A stretch of 64,000 bases of DNA from Nonomuraea gerenzanensis. Its GTDB lineage: Bacteria; Actinomycetota; Actinomycetes; Streptosporangiales; Streptosporangiaceae. Each line of letters starts with the position of its first letter. Positions within the stretch are counted from its first letter, which is position 1. The DNA lies in assembly GCF_020215645.1 (NCBI RefSeq), contig NZ_CP084058.1:11896501-11960500 (forward strand), given 5' to 3'. Made by a program: the position numbers and the translations under genes. Below the pieces are notes generated by a model, which was given only the letters and a program-made list of their open reading frames with translations, ran no database searches and had not been told where the DNA came from. Shown here piece by piece: positions 24,437-33,137 of this stretch.

Positions 24437-27400
24437 ATGGCTGCTCAGAGCGTTGAGAGTGGGCTGCGGTTCGCCGTGCTCGGTCCTGTCCGCGCGTGGC
24501 GTGACGGCCGGGAACTCGACCTGGGCACCCCGCTGCAGCGCTCCATCCTCGGCATGCTGCTCCTGCGGGAGGGCCACGCGGTCACCCCCAACGAGATGAT
24601 CGACGCGGTGTGGGGCGAGGAGGCCCCGCCACGGGCCCTGGGCGCGCTGCGCACGTACGTCTCCAGGCTGCGCACCGTGCTGGAGCCCGACAGGCCCGCC
24701 CGCTCCCGCCCCGAGCTGCTCACCTCGATCGGCCGCGGCTACGCGCTGCGCCTGCCGGAGGGCTCCCTCGACCTGACCCGCTTCGAGCGCGGCATCCACC
24801 AGGCCGAGTCCGCCCGCAAGGCCGGCAAGCCGGCCGAGTGCGCGCGCGCCCTGCGGGCCGCGCTGGCCCTGTTCGAGGGCGAGCCACTGGCCGGCACCGT
24901 CGGCCCCTACTCCGAGCACCAGCGCGACCGCCTCGTGGAGCGGCGCATCAGCGTCATCGAGACGCTCATGGACGTGGACCTGGAGCTCGGCAACCACGCC
25001 AAGGTCGTCTCCGAGCTGATCGCGCTCACCGCCGACCATCCGCTGCGCGAGCGGCTGCGCGCCCAGCTCATGCTGGCCCTGTATCGCTGCGGCAGGCAGG
25101 GCGACGCGCTCAGCGTCTTCACCGAGACCCGCGAGGCGCTCATCGACGAGCTGGGCATCGAGCCCGGCCCCGAGCTGTCGGCCCTGCACCAGCGCATCCT
25201 CGCCGCCGACCCCACCCTCGCCGCGGTGGAGGTGCCCGAGGAGGAGGAGCCCGCGGCCGAGGAGGAGGCCCAGCAGCAGCAACAGCAGCCGGCGCTGGAG
25301 CTGCCCCGCCCCGCCCAGCTCCCGGCCGCCGTCAGCGACTTCACCGGCCGCAAGGAGGTCGCGGTACGCCTGCGCACGCTCCTGTCGGCCCAGTCGTCGG
25401 CCGAGGGCGTGCCCATCGCGGCCATCTCCGGCATCGGCGGCGTCGGCAAGACCACGCTGGCCGTGCACGTCGCGCACCTGGTGGACGAGGTCTTCCCCGA
25501 CGGCCAGCTCTACGCCGACCTGCGCGGCTACACCGACCAGGCCCTCGCGCCCGAGTCGGCGCTGGGCGGCTTCCTGCGCGCGCTCGGCGTGCCCCCCGAC
25601 GTCATCCCCGACGCCCCGGCGGAACGCTCCGCGCTCTACCGCTCGATCCTGGCCGAGCGCCGCATCCTGGTGCTGCTCGACAACGCCCGCGACGCCGCGC
25701 AGGTCAGCCCGCTGCTGCCGGGCACGCCCGGCTGCGCCGCCATCGTCACCAGCCGGGGCAAGCTGGCCGACCTGCCGTCGGCCAAGCTGGTGGACCTCGA
25801 CGTGATGGAGCCGGACGAGGCGCTGTCGCTGTTCTCCTCGGTCGCCGGCGCCGAGCGGGTCGCGGCCGAGCACGGCGCGGCCATGGACGTGGTGGCCGCG
25901 TGCGGCTTCCTGCCGCTGGCGGTGCGGATCGTCGCCTCCCGGCTGGCCGCGCGCCCCTCCTGGACGGTCGCCTCGCTGGTGCCCAGGCTGGCCGACGAGC
26001 AGCGCCGCCTCGACGAGCTGCGAGTCGGCAACCTGGCCGTGGAGGCCACGTTCGCCCTCGGGTACGGGCAGCTCACCCCCACCCAGGCCCGCGCCTTCCG
26101 CCTGCTGTCGCTGCCCAACGGCCCCGACATCTCCGTCGGCGCCGCCTCGGCGGTGTTGTCGATGAGCATGTTCGAGGCGGAGGAGGTGCTGGAGTCACTG
26201 GTGGACGCCAGCCTGCTGGAGGCGCCCGCGCCCGGCCGCTACCGCTTCCACGACCTGCTCAAGCTGTTCGCCCGCCGGGAGCTGGAGCGCGGCGAGCGGC
26301 CCCAGGCCCGGACGATGGCGCTGCGCCGGCTGCTCGGCTTCTACCTGGCCTCGGCCCAGTCGGCGCACACGCTGGCCTACGAGGGCAGCATGATCCCCGC
26401 CAACCTGGTCGTCGTCGGCAGCGGGCTCACCTTCACCAGCGTGGATGAGGCCGTGGCCTGGCTGATCGCCGAGGGCGACTCGCTGTTCGCGGCCATCGAC
26501 CAGGCCGCCGACACGGCGCGTACCAGCGAGCACCTGCTGCCCGCCGCCGACCTGCTGGTCGCGATGGAGCCGCTGCTGGAGGCGGGCACGCACACGCGCG
26601 AGTTCGACCACAGCACCAGGGCCGTGCTGGCCACCGCGCAGAGCAACGACGACCAGGCCGGCGAGTTGCGCGCCCGCTACGTGCTGGGCCGGGTGCTGTT
26701 CGCCGACAACCGGCTCAAGGACGCCGAGCAGCACTTCAGAGTCGTGCACGAGCTGTCGCGGGCACGCCGGGAGAAGATCGTCACCGGCGAGGTGCTGAAC
26801 GCCCTGGCCGTCGTCGTCGGCCGCCAGCGCCGCCACACCGAGGCGCTGTCGCTGTTCGAGGCGGCCATGCGCTGGTACCGCGAGAACGGCGTGCCGGCCG
26901 GCGAGGCGCTGGTGCTCAGCTACTCGGCCCGCGACCACCTGGGCCTGGGCCGCCCCGACGACGCGATCACGGCGGCGGAGAAGGGCCTGGCCATCTTCAC
27001 CGAGATCGGCAGCGGCGCCGGCACCGCCCGCGCCCGCTACCACCTGGGCATCGTGCTGAGCAGGGTGGGCCGCCTCACCGAAGCCGTGCACCACCACGCC
27101 GAGTGCCTGGCCTTCTTCCGCGCCAGCAGGCAGCGCGTGTGGGAGCAGCGGGTGTGCTCCCGGCTGGCCGAGACGTTCATCGCCGCCGAGCGCTACCCCG
27201 ACGCCGTGCGCCACGCCGAGCAGGCGCTGGTGGTCGCCCGCGAGATCGGCCACCCGTACGGCGAGGCGCTCTCCCTCACCGTGCTGGGCAAGGCGCTGCG
27301 CGGCCTGGGCAGCACGACGAGAAGCCTGGACTGTCTACGGCAGGCCTTCGACATCTTCTCCCGGCTCGGCGCTCCCGAGGCCGGTGATCTCAAGGTCCTG

Positions 27401-27457
27401 CTCGACAGCCTCTCCACTCCCGAACCCGCCGGCGATGGGCCCGTCGTCGAGTCCTGA
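24437..27457 (+). CDS. Large SARP-family regulator (SARP-BTAD-NB-ARC-TPR, AfsR type)
   Basis: A 1006-aa AfsR/DnrI/RedD-type activator. Order: OmpR-like DNA-binding domain (about residues 10-90, FAVLGPVRAWRDGREL), BTAD helical domain (about 95-245, ending near ELGIEPGPELSALHQRIL), an acidic EEE/AEEE/Q-rich linker (about 260-285), NB-ARC ATPase with P-loop GIGGVGKTT near 331, then TPR-like helices to the end. These proteins switch on secondary metabolism or other stress programmes, with the ATPase and TPR parts sensing signals. Start ATG 24437 is preferred (GGAG 8 nt upstream); a TTG at 24398 is an alternative. No biosynthetic cluster is adjacent. Confidence 0.9.
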   Translation: MAAQSVESGLRFAVLGPVRAWRDGRELDLGTPLQRSILGMLLLREGHAVTPNEMIDAVWGEEAPPRALGALRTYVSRLRTVLEPDRPARSRPELLTSIGRGYALRLPEGSLDLTRFERGIHQAESARKAGKPAECARALRAALALFEGEPLAGTVGPYSEHQRDRLVERRISVIETLMDVDLELGNHAKVVSELIALTADHPLRERLRAQLMLALYRCGRQGDALSVFTETREALIDELGIEPGPELSALHQRILAADPTLAAVEVPEEEEPAAEEEAQQQQQQPALELPRPAQLPAAVSDFTGRKEVAVRLRTLLSAQSSAEGVPIAAISGIGGVGKTTLAVHVAHLVDEVFPDGQLYADLRGYTDQALAPESALGGFLRALGVPPDVIPDAPAERSALYRSILAERRILVLLDNARDAAQVSPLLPGTPGCAAIVTSRGKLADLPSAKLVDLDVMEPDEALSLFSSVAGAERVAAEHGAAMDVVAACGFLPLAVRIVASRLAARPSWTVASLVPRLADEQRRLDELRVGNLAVEATFALGYGQLTPTQARAFRLLSLPNGPDISVGAASAVLSMSMFEAEEVLESLVDASLLEAPAPGRYRFHDLLKLFARRELERGERPQARTMALRRLLGFYLASAQSAHTLAYEGSMIPANLVVVGSGLTFTSVDEAVAWLIAEGDSLFAAIDQAADTARTSEHLLPAADLLVAMEPLLEAGTHTREFDHSTRAVLATAQSNDDQAGELRARYVLGRVLFADNRLKDAEQHFRVVHELSRARREKIVTGEVLNALAVVVGRQRRHTEALSLFEAAMRWYRENGVPAGEALVLSYSARDHLGLGRPDDAITAAEKGLAIFTEIGSGAGTARARYHLGIVLSRVGRLTEAVHHHAECLAFFRASRQRVWEQRVCSRLAETFIAAERYPDAVRHAEQALVVAREIGHPYGEALSLTVLGKALRGLGSTTRSLDCLRQAFDIFSRLGAPEAGDLKVLLDSLSTPEPAGDGPVVES

Positions 27458-27704
27458 GTACAGCTCGTCGTCCAGACGTGTCATCCACACATGGTTGATC
27501 AAGGCTGTCCCTAGGAAATCGGATGTGTTCAGCCCGGCCGGCCATCCTGACCGTCACGCGTCGCTAGGGGGCCCGGTTATCCGGATGCTCCGCGCAACGG
27601 CTAGCCGCCTCACATTCGGACGACCGGCCGGACCTGACACGGCCCTCGAACCCCCCAGGTCCGTGTCCTGGCCCACAGCATCCACCGGCGGGGTTGACGT
27701 CCAA
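27458..27704. other. Intergenic stretch without a recognisable gene
   Basis: Between the SARP stop and the right direct repeat. Slightly less GC-rich than the flanks, with no ORF of convincing codon use and no terminator with a T-run. The GCTAGGGGGCCC stretch near 27565 is the only notable motif and is unexplained. Confidence 0.5.
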
Positions 27705-27719
27705 TCAACACCCGATTAA
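27705..27719 (+). repeat. Right copy of a direct repeat flanking the SARP gene
   Basis: TCAACACCCGATTAA, differing by one base from the copy at 24316-24330. Its last bases contain the stop codon of the minus-strand methyltransferase (27716-27718). Confidence 0.6.
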
Positions 27720-29119
27720 AGGAGGAAGTAGCCCTCCGCGATCAGCGGCCTGACCGCGTCGGAGTCGGGGATCTCACCGTCTCCGACCAGCTCGGCGATC
27801 ACGTTGAGCAGCGGCCCGAGCGCCAGCTCGCCGTCGCACACGCCGGCCAGCGCGGCCTCCACCGTGCCGACCTCCCTGCTGCGCCGCAGCCCCTGCGTCT
27901 GGCGCAGCACGATGCGGATCGGGTCCTCGGCGCCCGGCAGGCCGATGCGCTCGTCGAGCAGCCCGCCGGCGGTGCGCAGCAGCGCGGAGTCCAGCCCCCG
28001 CGCCCGGTGCGCGGTGGCGATGGCGTCGACGACGGAGTCCACGTAGTCGCCGACCGGCAGCGAGACCTGGTGGTCGAGGTGCTCGACGCGGACGACGGGG
28101 TCGAGCGTGCCGGAGTTGCGCATCGTGATCCAGCCGAACCCGATGCCCTCGATCCGCCGCTCGTCGAACCAGGCCAGCCAGCGGTCGTAGTGCTCGGTGT
28201 ACGCCCGCGTGCCCTGCTCGGCCGCGTCTCTGAGCCACAGCTCGACGTACTCGGCCGGGTCCTGCACGTCGCGCTGCACCACCCAGGCGTCGCAGCCGGT
28301 CTCGCCCAGCCAGCCGCCCACCCGGTCGTGCCAGTCCTCGCCCTCGACGTGCAGCCAGTTGGCCAGGAAGTGGGCCTGGCCGCCGGGGTTGAGGTGGCGG
28401 GGGGTGGTGCGGACGAGGTCGCGGCAGAAGTCGTCGCCCTCGCGGCCCGACTCGCGGTAGGTCAGCTTGCCCTCGCGGGCCGGCGCGACGACGAACGGCG
28501 GGTTGCTCACCACCAGGTCGAACAGCTCGCCCTCGACCGGCTCGAACAGAGAGCCGGCCCGCGCGTCCACGTCGCGGACCCCGGACAGCTCCCAGCTCAG
28601 CGCGGCCAGCTCCAGGGCGCGCGGGTTGAGGTCGGTGGCCACGATCTGCTCGGCCCGGCCCGCCAGGTGCAGCACCTGCACCCCGCATCCGGTGCCGAGG
28701 TCGAGCGCGCGCCCGACCGGGCGGCGGGTGACGAGCTGGGCCAGGTTGGCCGAGGCGCCGCCGGCTCCCACCACGTGGTCGGGCCGCAGCGCGGGGTCAC
28801 CGGGCCGCACCTTCCTGTCGGAGACGAGGTAGCCGCCGGTCTCCCACGGCTGGAGGTGCACGGTGGCCACCACCTGGTCGCCGTCGGTCTCGACCAGCCC
28901 CGACTCGAGCACCTCCGGCGCCAGCGACTTGGCGGGGACGGGAACGCCGAGCCACCAGAGCCTGATCAGCGTGCCGAGCGGGTCGCCGTCGGCGGTCGCG
29001 CGCAGGGCCGGTATCAGCTCCTCGCGGGCCAGGGCCGAGGCCGCCATGCTGCCCAGGCGTTCGCGTACGCCGTCGATCGAGTATCCGGTTTCGAGGAGGT
29101 GATGGCGCAGTCGTTCCAC
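27716..29119 (-). CDS. PrmC/RlmG-like class I methyltransferase (DUF7059-type)
   Basis: A 467-aa protein. An N-terminal winged-helix-like domain (about 1-130) precedes a Rossmann methyltransferase with motif I ALDLGTGCGVQVLHL and the catalytic VSNPPFVV motif, which marks N-methyltransferases of glutamine, adenine or guanine. A C-terminal domain of about 160 residues follows. It resembles the actinobacterial DUF7059/DUF7782 proteins. A target in rRNA or protein is likely but unproven. It is monocistronic. Confidence 0.83.
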   Translation of the reverse strand: MERLRHHLLETGYSIDGVRERLGSMAASALAREELIPALRATADGDPLGTLIRLWWLGVPVPAKSLAPEVLESGLVETDGDQVVATVHLQPWETGGYLVSDRKVRPGDPALRPDHVVGAGGASANLAQLVTRRPVGRALDLGTGCGVQVLHLAGRAEQIVATDLNPRALELAALSWELSGVRDVDARAGSLFEPVEGELFDLVVSNPPFVVAPAREGKLTYRESGREGDDFCRDLVRTTPRHLNPGGQAHFLANWLHVEGEDWHDRVGGWLGETGCDAWVVQRDVQDPAEYVELWLRDAAEQGTRAYTEHYDRWLAWFDERRIEGIGFGWITMRNSGTLDPVVRVEHLDHQVSLPVGDYVDSVVDAIATAHRARGLDSALLRTAGGLLDERIGLPGAEDPIRIVLRQTQGLRRSREVGTVEAALAGVCDGELALGPLLNVIAELVGDGEIPDSDAVRPLIAEGYFLL

Positions 29120-29235
29120 AGGAGCATCCTTTCACCGCCGGCCCACGAGCATGATCTGATACCGACAGTGCTCATACTGTTACTTAAGCACCCAAGCATT
29201 CTGCAAGCGGCGGACAAGTGACGCGCGGTATCTCT

Positions 29236-29274
29236 ATGCGTACCGAAATATGCGTACCGACCGTGCGTGCCGAA
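29236..29274 (+). repeat. Three short direct repeats upstream of the zinc-ribbon gene
   Basis: ATGCGTACCGAA (29236), ATGCGTACCGAC (29250) and GTGCGTGCCGAA (29263) recur every 13-14 bp and end 19 bp before the ATG. The regular spacing suggests a multi-site regulator or RNA-binding site. Confidence 0.5.
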
Positions 29275-29293
29275 CGTCCTGAGGAGCGGACCC

Positions 29294-29596
29294 ATGCTGA
29301 TCCCTTGCTTGGCCTGCGAGTCCCGATTCAGGCCCGACGAATACTTCAGCGCCTGCTCCGACTACAACCGCGGCATGGACCTTGTCTCGTGGACGTGCCC
29401 GCGCTGCGGCAACCGTGACGACCTGCGGGTGTTGCCGGGCGAGCTGGGGTTCGGCTATCCGCATCGCGGCAGGTTCGACGTGCACGACAGGGTGCGGGTG
29501 CCGGGTCTGCGCAGGCAGCGGGGTGACCTGCGGCTGGACATCTCACTCGACCGCGCGAGCTGGCGGGTGCCGACGCGGGTGCGCCAGGCCGCCTGA
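29294..29596 (+). CDS. Small zinc-ribbon-like protein
   Basis: A 100-aa protein. CLAC near the N terminus and CPRCG at about residues 35-39 form a CxxC...CxxC pair of the zinc-ribbon type, followed by a basic region rich in Arg. Start ATG 29294 is preceded by GAGGAG; an upstream ATG at 29267 is less likely. No specific family is recognised. Nucleic-acid binding is plausible. Confidence 0.65.
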   Translation: MLIPCLACESRFRPDEYFSACSDYNRGMDLVSWTCPRCGNRDDLRVLPGELGFGYPHRGRFDVHDRVRVPGLRRQRGDLRLDISLDRASWRVPTRVRQAA

Positions 29597-29602
29597 GCCC
29601 CG

Positions 29603-30571
29603 TCACGCGGGGACGTAGGCGTGTGTGGGCCGCTCCCCGCGCAGCAGCCGCCCGATGTCCTCCACCAGCGCCTCCGCCAGCTCCTCCCGGCTCTCCCCCG
29701 TGGCCTCGCCCAGCCTGGGAGTGAGCACCACGTTCGGCAGGCGGGTCAGCGGATGGGCCCGGTCGAGCCACTCGCCCTCGAAGTGGTCGAGCCCGGCGCC
29801 GCCCACCTGACCGCCCCGCAGCGCGTCGACCAGTGCCCGCAGGTCGTGCAGCGCGCCGCGCGAGGTGTTGAGGTAGATCGAGTCCGGCCGCATGGCGCCG
29901 AACTCGGTGTAGCCGAAGAACCCGCGGGTCTCCTCGGTGAGCGGCACGTGCAGGGAGACCACGTCGGCCTCGGCGAGCAGCGCGGGCAGCGTGTGCGTGG
30001 CCTCGGCCACGAACGGGTCGCAGACGATCACCTTCATGCCCAGGCCCTCGCAGCGCCAGCGCAGGGCCCGGCCGACGCGGCCCAGGCCGACGATGCCGAC
30101 CGTGCGCCCGGTCAGCCTCCGGCCGCGGTGGCGCTGCGCGGGAGGCATCCTGTTCTGGTGGACGGGGGCGTGGTAGACGCGCCCGCGCCGTACCTCGCGG
30201 TCGGCGCTGACGATGTTCCTGCTCACCGCGAACAGCAGCGCGAGCGTCAGCTCGGCCACCGCCTCCGAGTCGCGCTCGGGAGCGTGCAGGACGGTCACGC
30301 CGCGCTCGGCGGCCAGCGCGAGGTCCACGCTCGCGGGCGGGCCCATGCTGGCCACGACGTCCAGGTGCAGCCCGAGCACCGACGTGCGCACCTGGTCGCC
30401 GTCGGTGATGAGCACCGTGGCGCCGGTCTCGATGACCAGGTCGGCCAGTTGCTCGTCGGTGAAGCCGAGGCTCGGTCGGGCGGGAACCTCGGTCAGGTCG
30501 GCGATCTCACCTAGGCGGGCGAGCGCGCTCTCCGGCAAGGCGGGCAGCACCAGCGCCCGAGGTCGTCTCAC
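29603..30571 (-). CDS. 2-hydroxyacid dehydrogenase family protein with altered active site
   Basis: A 322-aa D-isomer 2-hydroxyacid dehydrogenase fold. The NAD-binding GLGRVG is at about 162-167, catalytic Arg238 is in NTSRG, and Glu265 is in LDHFEGE. The usual catalytic His in the TPHxGGAT motif is replaced: here it reads TPRLGEATGE with Arg286. The enzyme may have lost dehydrogenase activity or use another acid/base. It lies 6 bp from the convergent zinc-ribbon gene and is monocistronic. Confidence 0.85.
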   Translation of the reverse strand: MRRPRALVLPALPESALARLGEIADLTEVPARPSLGFTDEQLADLVIETGATVLITDGDQVRTSVLGLHLDVVASMGPPASVDLALAAERGVTVLHAPERDSEAVAELTLALLFAVSRNIVSADREVRRGRVYHAPVHQNRMPPAQRHRGRRLTGRTVGIVGLGRVGRALRWRCEGLGMKVIVCDPFVAEATHTLPALLAEADVVSLHVPLTEETRGFFGYTEFGAMRPDSIYLNTSRGALHDLRALVDALRGGQVGGAGLDHFEGEWLDRAHPLTRLPNVVLTPRLGEATGESREELAEALVEDIGRLLRGERPTHAYVPA

Positions 30572-30637
30572 ATTTGGACAATAACACCACAGACGGTGCT
30601 CAGATCATCGCTCCCCGCGCAGGGTCCGGCCGGGGGG

Positions 30638-31234
30638 TCATTCGGCCCGCTGGCGCAGGCTCTGCCAGGCCGCCTCGCCCAGCCCCTTGATCTCCTCCTC
30701 CGCCGGCGTGTGCGCCCCGGCGAACCACAACCGGCACATCTCCTGCGCCGGCCCGAGCCACAGCACGTAACACATGGTCGCGTGCACGGGCTGGAGCAGG
30801 CCGTTCTTCATGTGCGGCCGCCACCAGTCGGAGACCTGGCGGAAGAACGCGCGCCGCGCCTCGGCCACCTCCGCGCCGCCCGGCTCGTGCTTGCGCGGCG
30901 GCCGCTCGCTGATCAGCAGCCTGGCCCGCTCGGGGTGCTCGCCCGCCCACCGCATGTGGAAGGAGACGATGGCCTCGATGCCGTCGCGGGCGTCGTCGTG
31001 GCGGACCAGCTCGGCCAGGAAGGCCGCCTGGTAGGCGTCGAGGATCTCGCCGTACAGCACGCCGAAGACGTGCTCCTTGCTGGCGAAGTGGTGGTAGAAG
31101 CTGCCGACGCTGACGCCGCTTTCCTCACGCAGACTGGCCAGGGTGGTGGCGGAGACGCCGTCCTGGCTGAAACGGCGGAGGGCGCCCTCGATGATGCGGG
31201 TGCGGCCGTCGCGTCCGTTCTTGACACTCTTCAC
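30638..31234 (-). CDS. TetR/AcrR-family regulator
   Basis: A 198-aa protein with an N-terminal HTH (about 10-57; TLASLREESGVSVGSFYHHFASKEHVF) and an all-helical ligand domain. Start GTG 31234 overlaps the stop of the upstream GNAT gene by 4 bp, so the acetyltransferase and regulator are co-translated. The ligand is unknown; the regulator may control its own operon. Confidence 0.9.
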   Translation of the reverse strand: MKSVKNGRDGRTRIIEGALRRFSQDGVSATTLASLREESGVSVGSFYHHFASKEHVFGVLYGEILDAYQAAFLAELVRHDDARDGIEAIVSFHMRWAGEHPERARLLISERPPRKHEPGGAEVAEARRAFFRQVSDWWRPHMKNGLLQPVHATMCYVLWLGPAQEMCRLWFAGAHTPAEEEIKGLGEAAWQSLRQRAE

Positions 31235-31770
31235 ACTGTCAATGGTGTGGCAACAGAACCTTGTTCCGCAAATAGGCCAGCCTGATCAATCATAGCGGTC
31301 ACCTCCACCGACCCGGACGCGACCTTCATCGTGGCGTCCGGCCAGAGCCGCCGGATGAGCCTGAGCACCCGCCTGTTCTCCCCCAGGACGTCCATGCCCA
31401 CGGTCCTGGCGCCGCGCACGGAGGCGCGCAGCAGCAGCGTGTCGACCAGTCGCGGGCCCAGGCCGCGCCCCTGCCACTCGTCCGCCACGACCACGGCGAT
31501 CTCCACGTCGGCCTCCCCGTCGGCCTCCACGTCGGTGCTGCTGCTGCGGAAGCTCATCGCGTGGGCGACGATCTCGCCGCACGCGGTGGTCGCCACGAGC
31601 GCGTCGCGCCGCTCGTCCAGGCAGAGCAGCGTGCGGACCAGGCCGGGGGCGGGCTTGGAGACGCCGGTGAAGAACCGGAGCGTCTGCGTGTGCAGCGACA
31701 GGCCCGCCAGGAAGCGTCTGATCCGCTCCTCGTCGTCGGGACGGGCCGGGCGGATCTGGGTTCCCTGCAT
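31231..31770 (-). CDS. GNAT family N-acetyltransferase
   Basis: A 179-aa GNAT: IRPARPDDEERIRRFLAGLS at the N terminus, then ADVEIAVVVADEWQGRGLGPRLVDTLLLRA with the acetyl-CoA-binding Q/RxxGxG/A motif. Start ATG 31770 is preferred (GGAGCAGG upstream). First gene of an operon with the TetR regulator. The divergent HxlR gene starts 59 bp away. Confidence 0.87.
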   Translation of the reverse strand: MQGTQIRPARPDDEERIRRFLAGLSLHTQTLRFFTGVSKPAPGLVRTLLCLDERRDALVATTACGEIVAHAMSFRSSSTDVEADGEADVEIAVVVADEWQGRGLGPRLVDTLLLRASVRGARTVGMDVLGENRRVLRLIRRLWPDATMKVASGSVEVTAMIDQAGLFAEQGSVATPLTV

Positions 31771-31793
31771 AGACCCAGCCTGCTCCTCGACTG

Positions 31794-31823
31794 CTGAGTC
31801 TGTCAACTGAACTCAGGTATAAT
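31794..31823 (+). promoter_or_regulatory. Promoter and operator of the HxlR gene
   Basis: TATAAT at 31818-31823 ends 6 bp before the ATG, so the mRNA is probably leaderless. Just upstream an inverted repeat CTGAGT (31794-31799) / ACTCAG (31811-31816) covers the -35 to -10 space, a good position for autorepression by the HxlR protein. Confidence 0.55.
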
Positions 31824-31829
31824 GCAAAA

Positions 31830-32297
31830 ATGAACGTTCCCTTCCGGGTGAACAACTGCTCGATCGAGCGCACCCTGGACATCGTCGGGGAGAAGTGGAC
31901 CTTCCTGGTGCTGCGCGAGGCGTTCAGCGGCGTGCGCAGGTTCGCCGACATGCAGGCGATCACCGGCGCCCCCCGCCAGGTGCTCAGTGCCCGCCTGGCC
32001 CGCCTGGTCGACGAGGGCCTGCTGCGCAAGGAGCCGTACCGTGAGCCGGGGCAGCGGCAGCGCGACGAGTACCGGCTCACCGAGAAGGGCCGCGACCTCT
32101 ATCCCCTGCTGGTCGCGCTGATGCACTGGGGCGATCGCTACCTGACGGGCGACGAGGGCCCGCCGGTGATCCTCACCCACCGCGACTGCGGCGCCCCCAT
32201 CGAGCTGCACTTCCGCTGCGCGGACGGCCACGAGGTGGGCGGGCCGCGCGAGGTCACGCCCGTTCCCGGGGAAGGAGCCGACGTCCGGAGCGCCTGA
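31830..32297 (+). CDS. HxlR-family transcriptional regulator
   Basis: A 155-aa winged-helix protein of the HxlR/MarR-like group: CSIERTLDIVGEKWTFLVLREAFSGVRRF with Cys10 near the N terminus, then LSARLARLVDEGLL and RLTEKGRDLYPLL. Some HxlR proteins sense aldehydes or quinones through an N-terminal Cys. Here a Cys pair (CGAP and FRCADGHE) also occurs in the C-terminal part, suggesting a small metal or redox site (inference). Confidence 0.9.
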   Translation: MNVPFRVNNCSIERTLDIVGEKWTFLVLREAFSGVRRFADMQAITGAPRQVLSARLARLVDEGLLRKEPYREPGQRQRDEYRLTEKGRDLYPLLVALMHWGDRYLTGDEGPPVILTHRDCGAPIELHFRCADGHEVGGPREVTPVPGEGADVRSA

Positions 32298-32335
32298 GTG
32301 CGGGACCACCGGTGCGGGTGCCTAACCTGGAAGGC

Positions 32336-33136
32336 GTGTACCGGTTCCTGCTGACGCCCCGATGGCTCGCGCTCCACGTGGTGGTGCTCCTGGTCATCCC
32401 CGCCTTCGTGTTCCTCGGGCGCTGGCAGTTCGGGCGCTTCGAGGAGCGCTCGGCCAACAGCGAGCGGGTGACCGCCAACATCGAGGCCGCGCCGGTGCCG
32501 CTGGAGCGGCTGGCCGGCGCCGGGCAGCAGGTCAAGGAGGACGACCGGTTCCGGCGGGTCACGGTCGCCGGCACCTACGACGCGGCCCACGAGCTGGTCG
32601 TGCGCCGCCGCCCGCAGGAGGGCCGCAACGGCTACTACGTGCTGACCCCGCTGGTCACCGGCGGCGACACCGCCGTGATCGTCAACAGGGGCTGGGTGCC
32701 CGCCGGCGCCACCGCCGACGCCCACCCCGAGGTGCCCGCCGCCCCCACCGGGCAGGTAACTGTAACGGGGCGGCTACGCCCCAGCGAGACCGAGGCCGGC
32801 AGCGGCATCACCGACCGCGCCGGCCTGCCGCCCGGCCAGGTGCTCCTGATCGACGCCGCCAAGATCGGGCAGGGCCTGCCCTACCGCCTCGTGGGCGGCT
32901 ACGTCGAGCTGACCGAGCAGCAGCCCAAGCCCGCTGCCGCGCCCGCCCCGGTGCCCGAGCCCGACGTCGGCGCGGGGGGCGGGCTGAATCTCGCGTACGG
33001 CGTCCAGTGGTGGCTGTTCATCGGCATCGCGCTCGCCGGCTGGGTGCTGCTGATCAGGCGCGAGCTGGCGGAGCGCAGGACGCGGGAGGCGCAGGAGACA
33101 CCCGGGGTACAAGGGGCGACGACTCCCGCCAATTAG
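32336..33136 (+). CDS. SURF1 family protein
   Basis: A 266-aa protein with one TM near each end (about 12-30 and 218-236) and a periplasmic domain containing GRWQFGRFEER, YYVLTPLV and VNRGWVPAG, all SURF1 hallmarks. SURF1 proteins help assemble cytochrome c oxidase. Start GTG 32336 has GGAAGG just upstream. It is followed almost directly by a tyrosine phosphatase gene. Confidence 0.92.
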   Translation: MYRFLLTPRWLALHVVVLLVIPAFVFLGRWQFGRFEERSANSERVTANIEAAPVPLERLAGAGQQVKEDDRFRRVTVAGTYDAAHELVVRRRPQEGRNGYYVLTPLVTGGDTAVIVNRGWVPAGATADAHPEVPAAPTGQVTVTGRLRPSETEAGSGITDRAGLPPGQVLLIDAAKIGQGLPYRLVGGYVELTEQQPKPAAAPAPVPEPDVGAGGGLNLAYGVQWWLFIGIALAGWVLLIRRELAERRTREAQETPGVQGATTPAN

Positions 33137-33137
33137 T

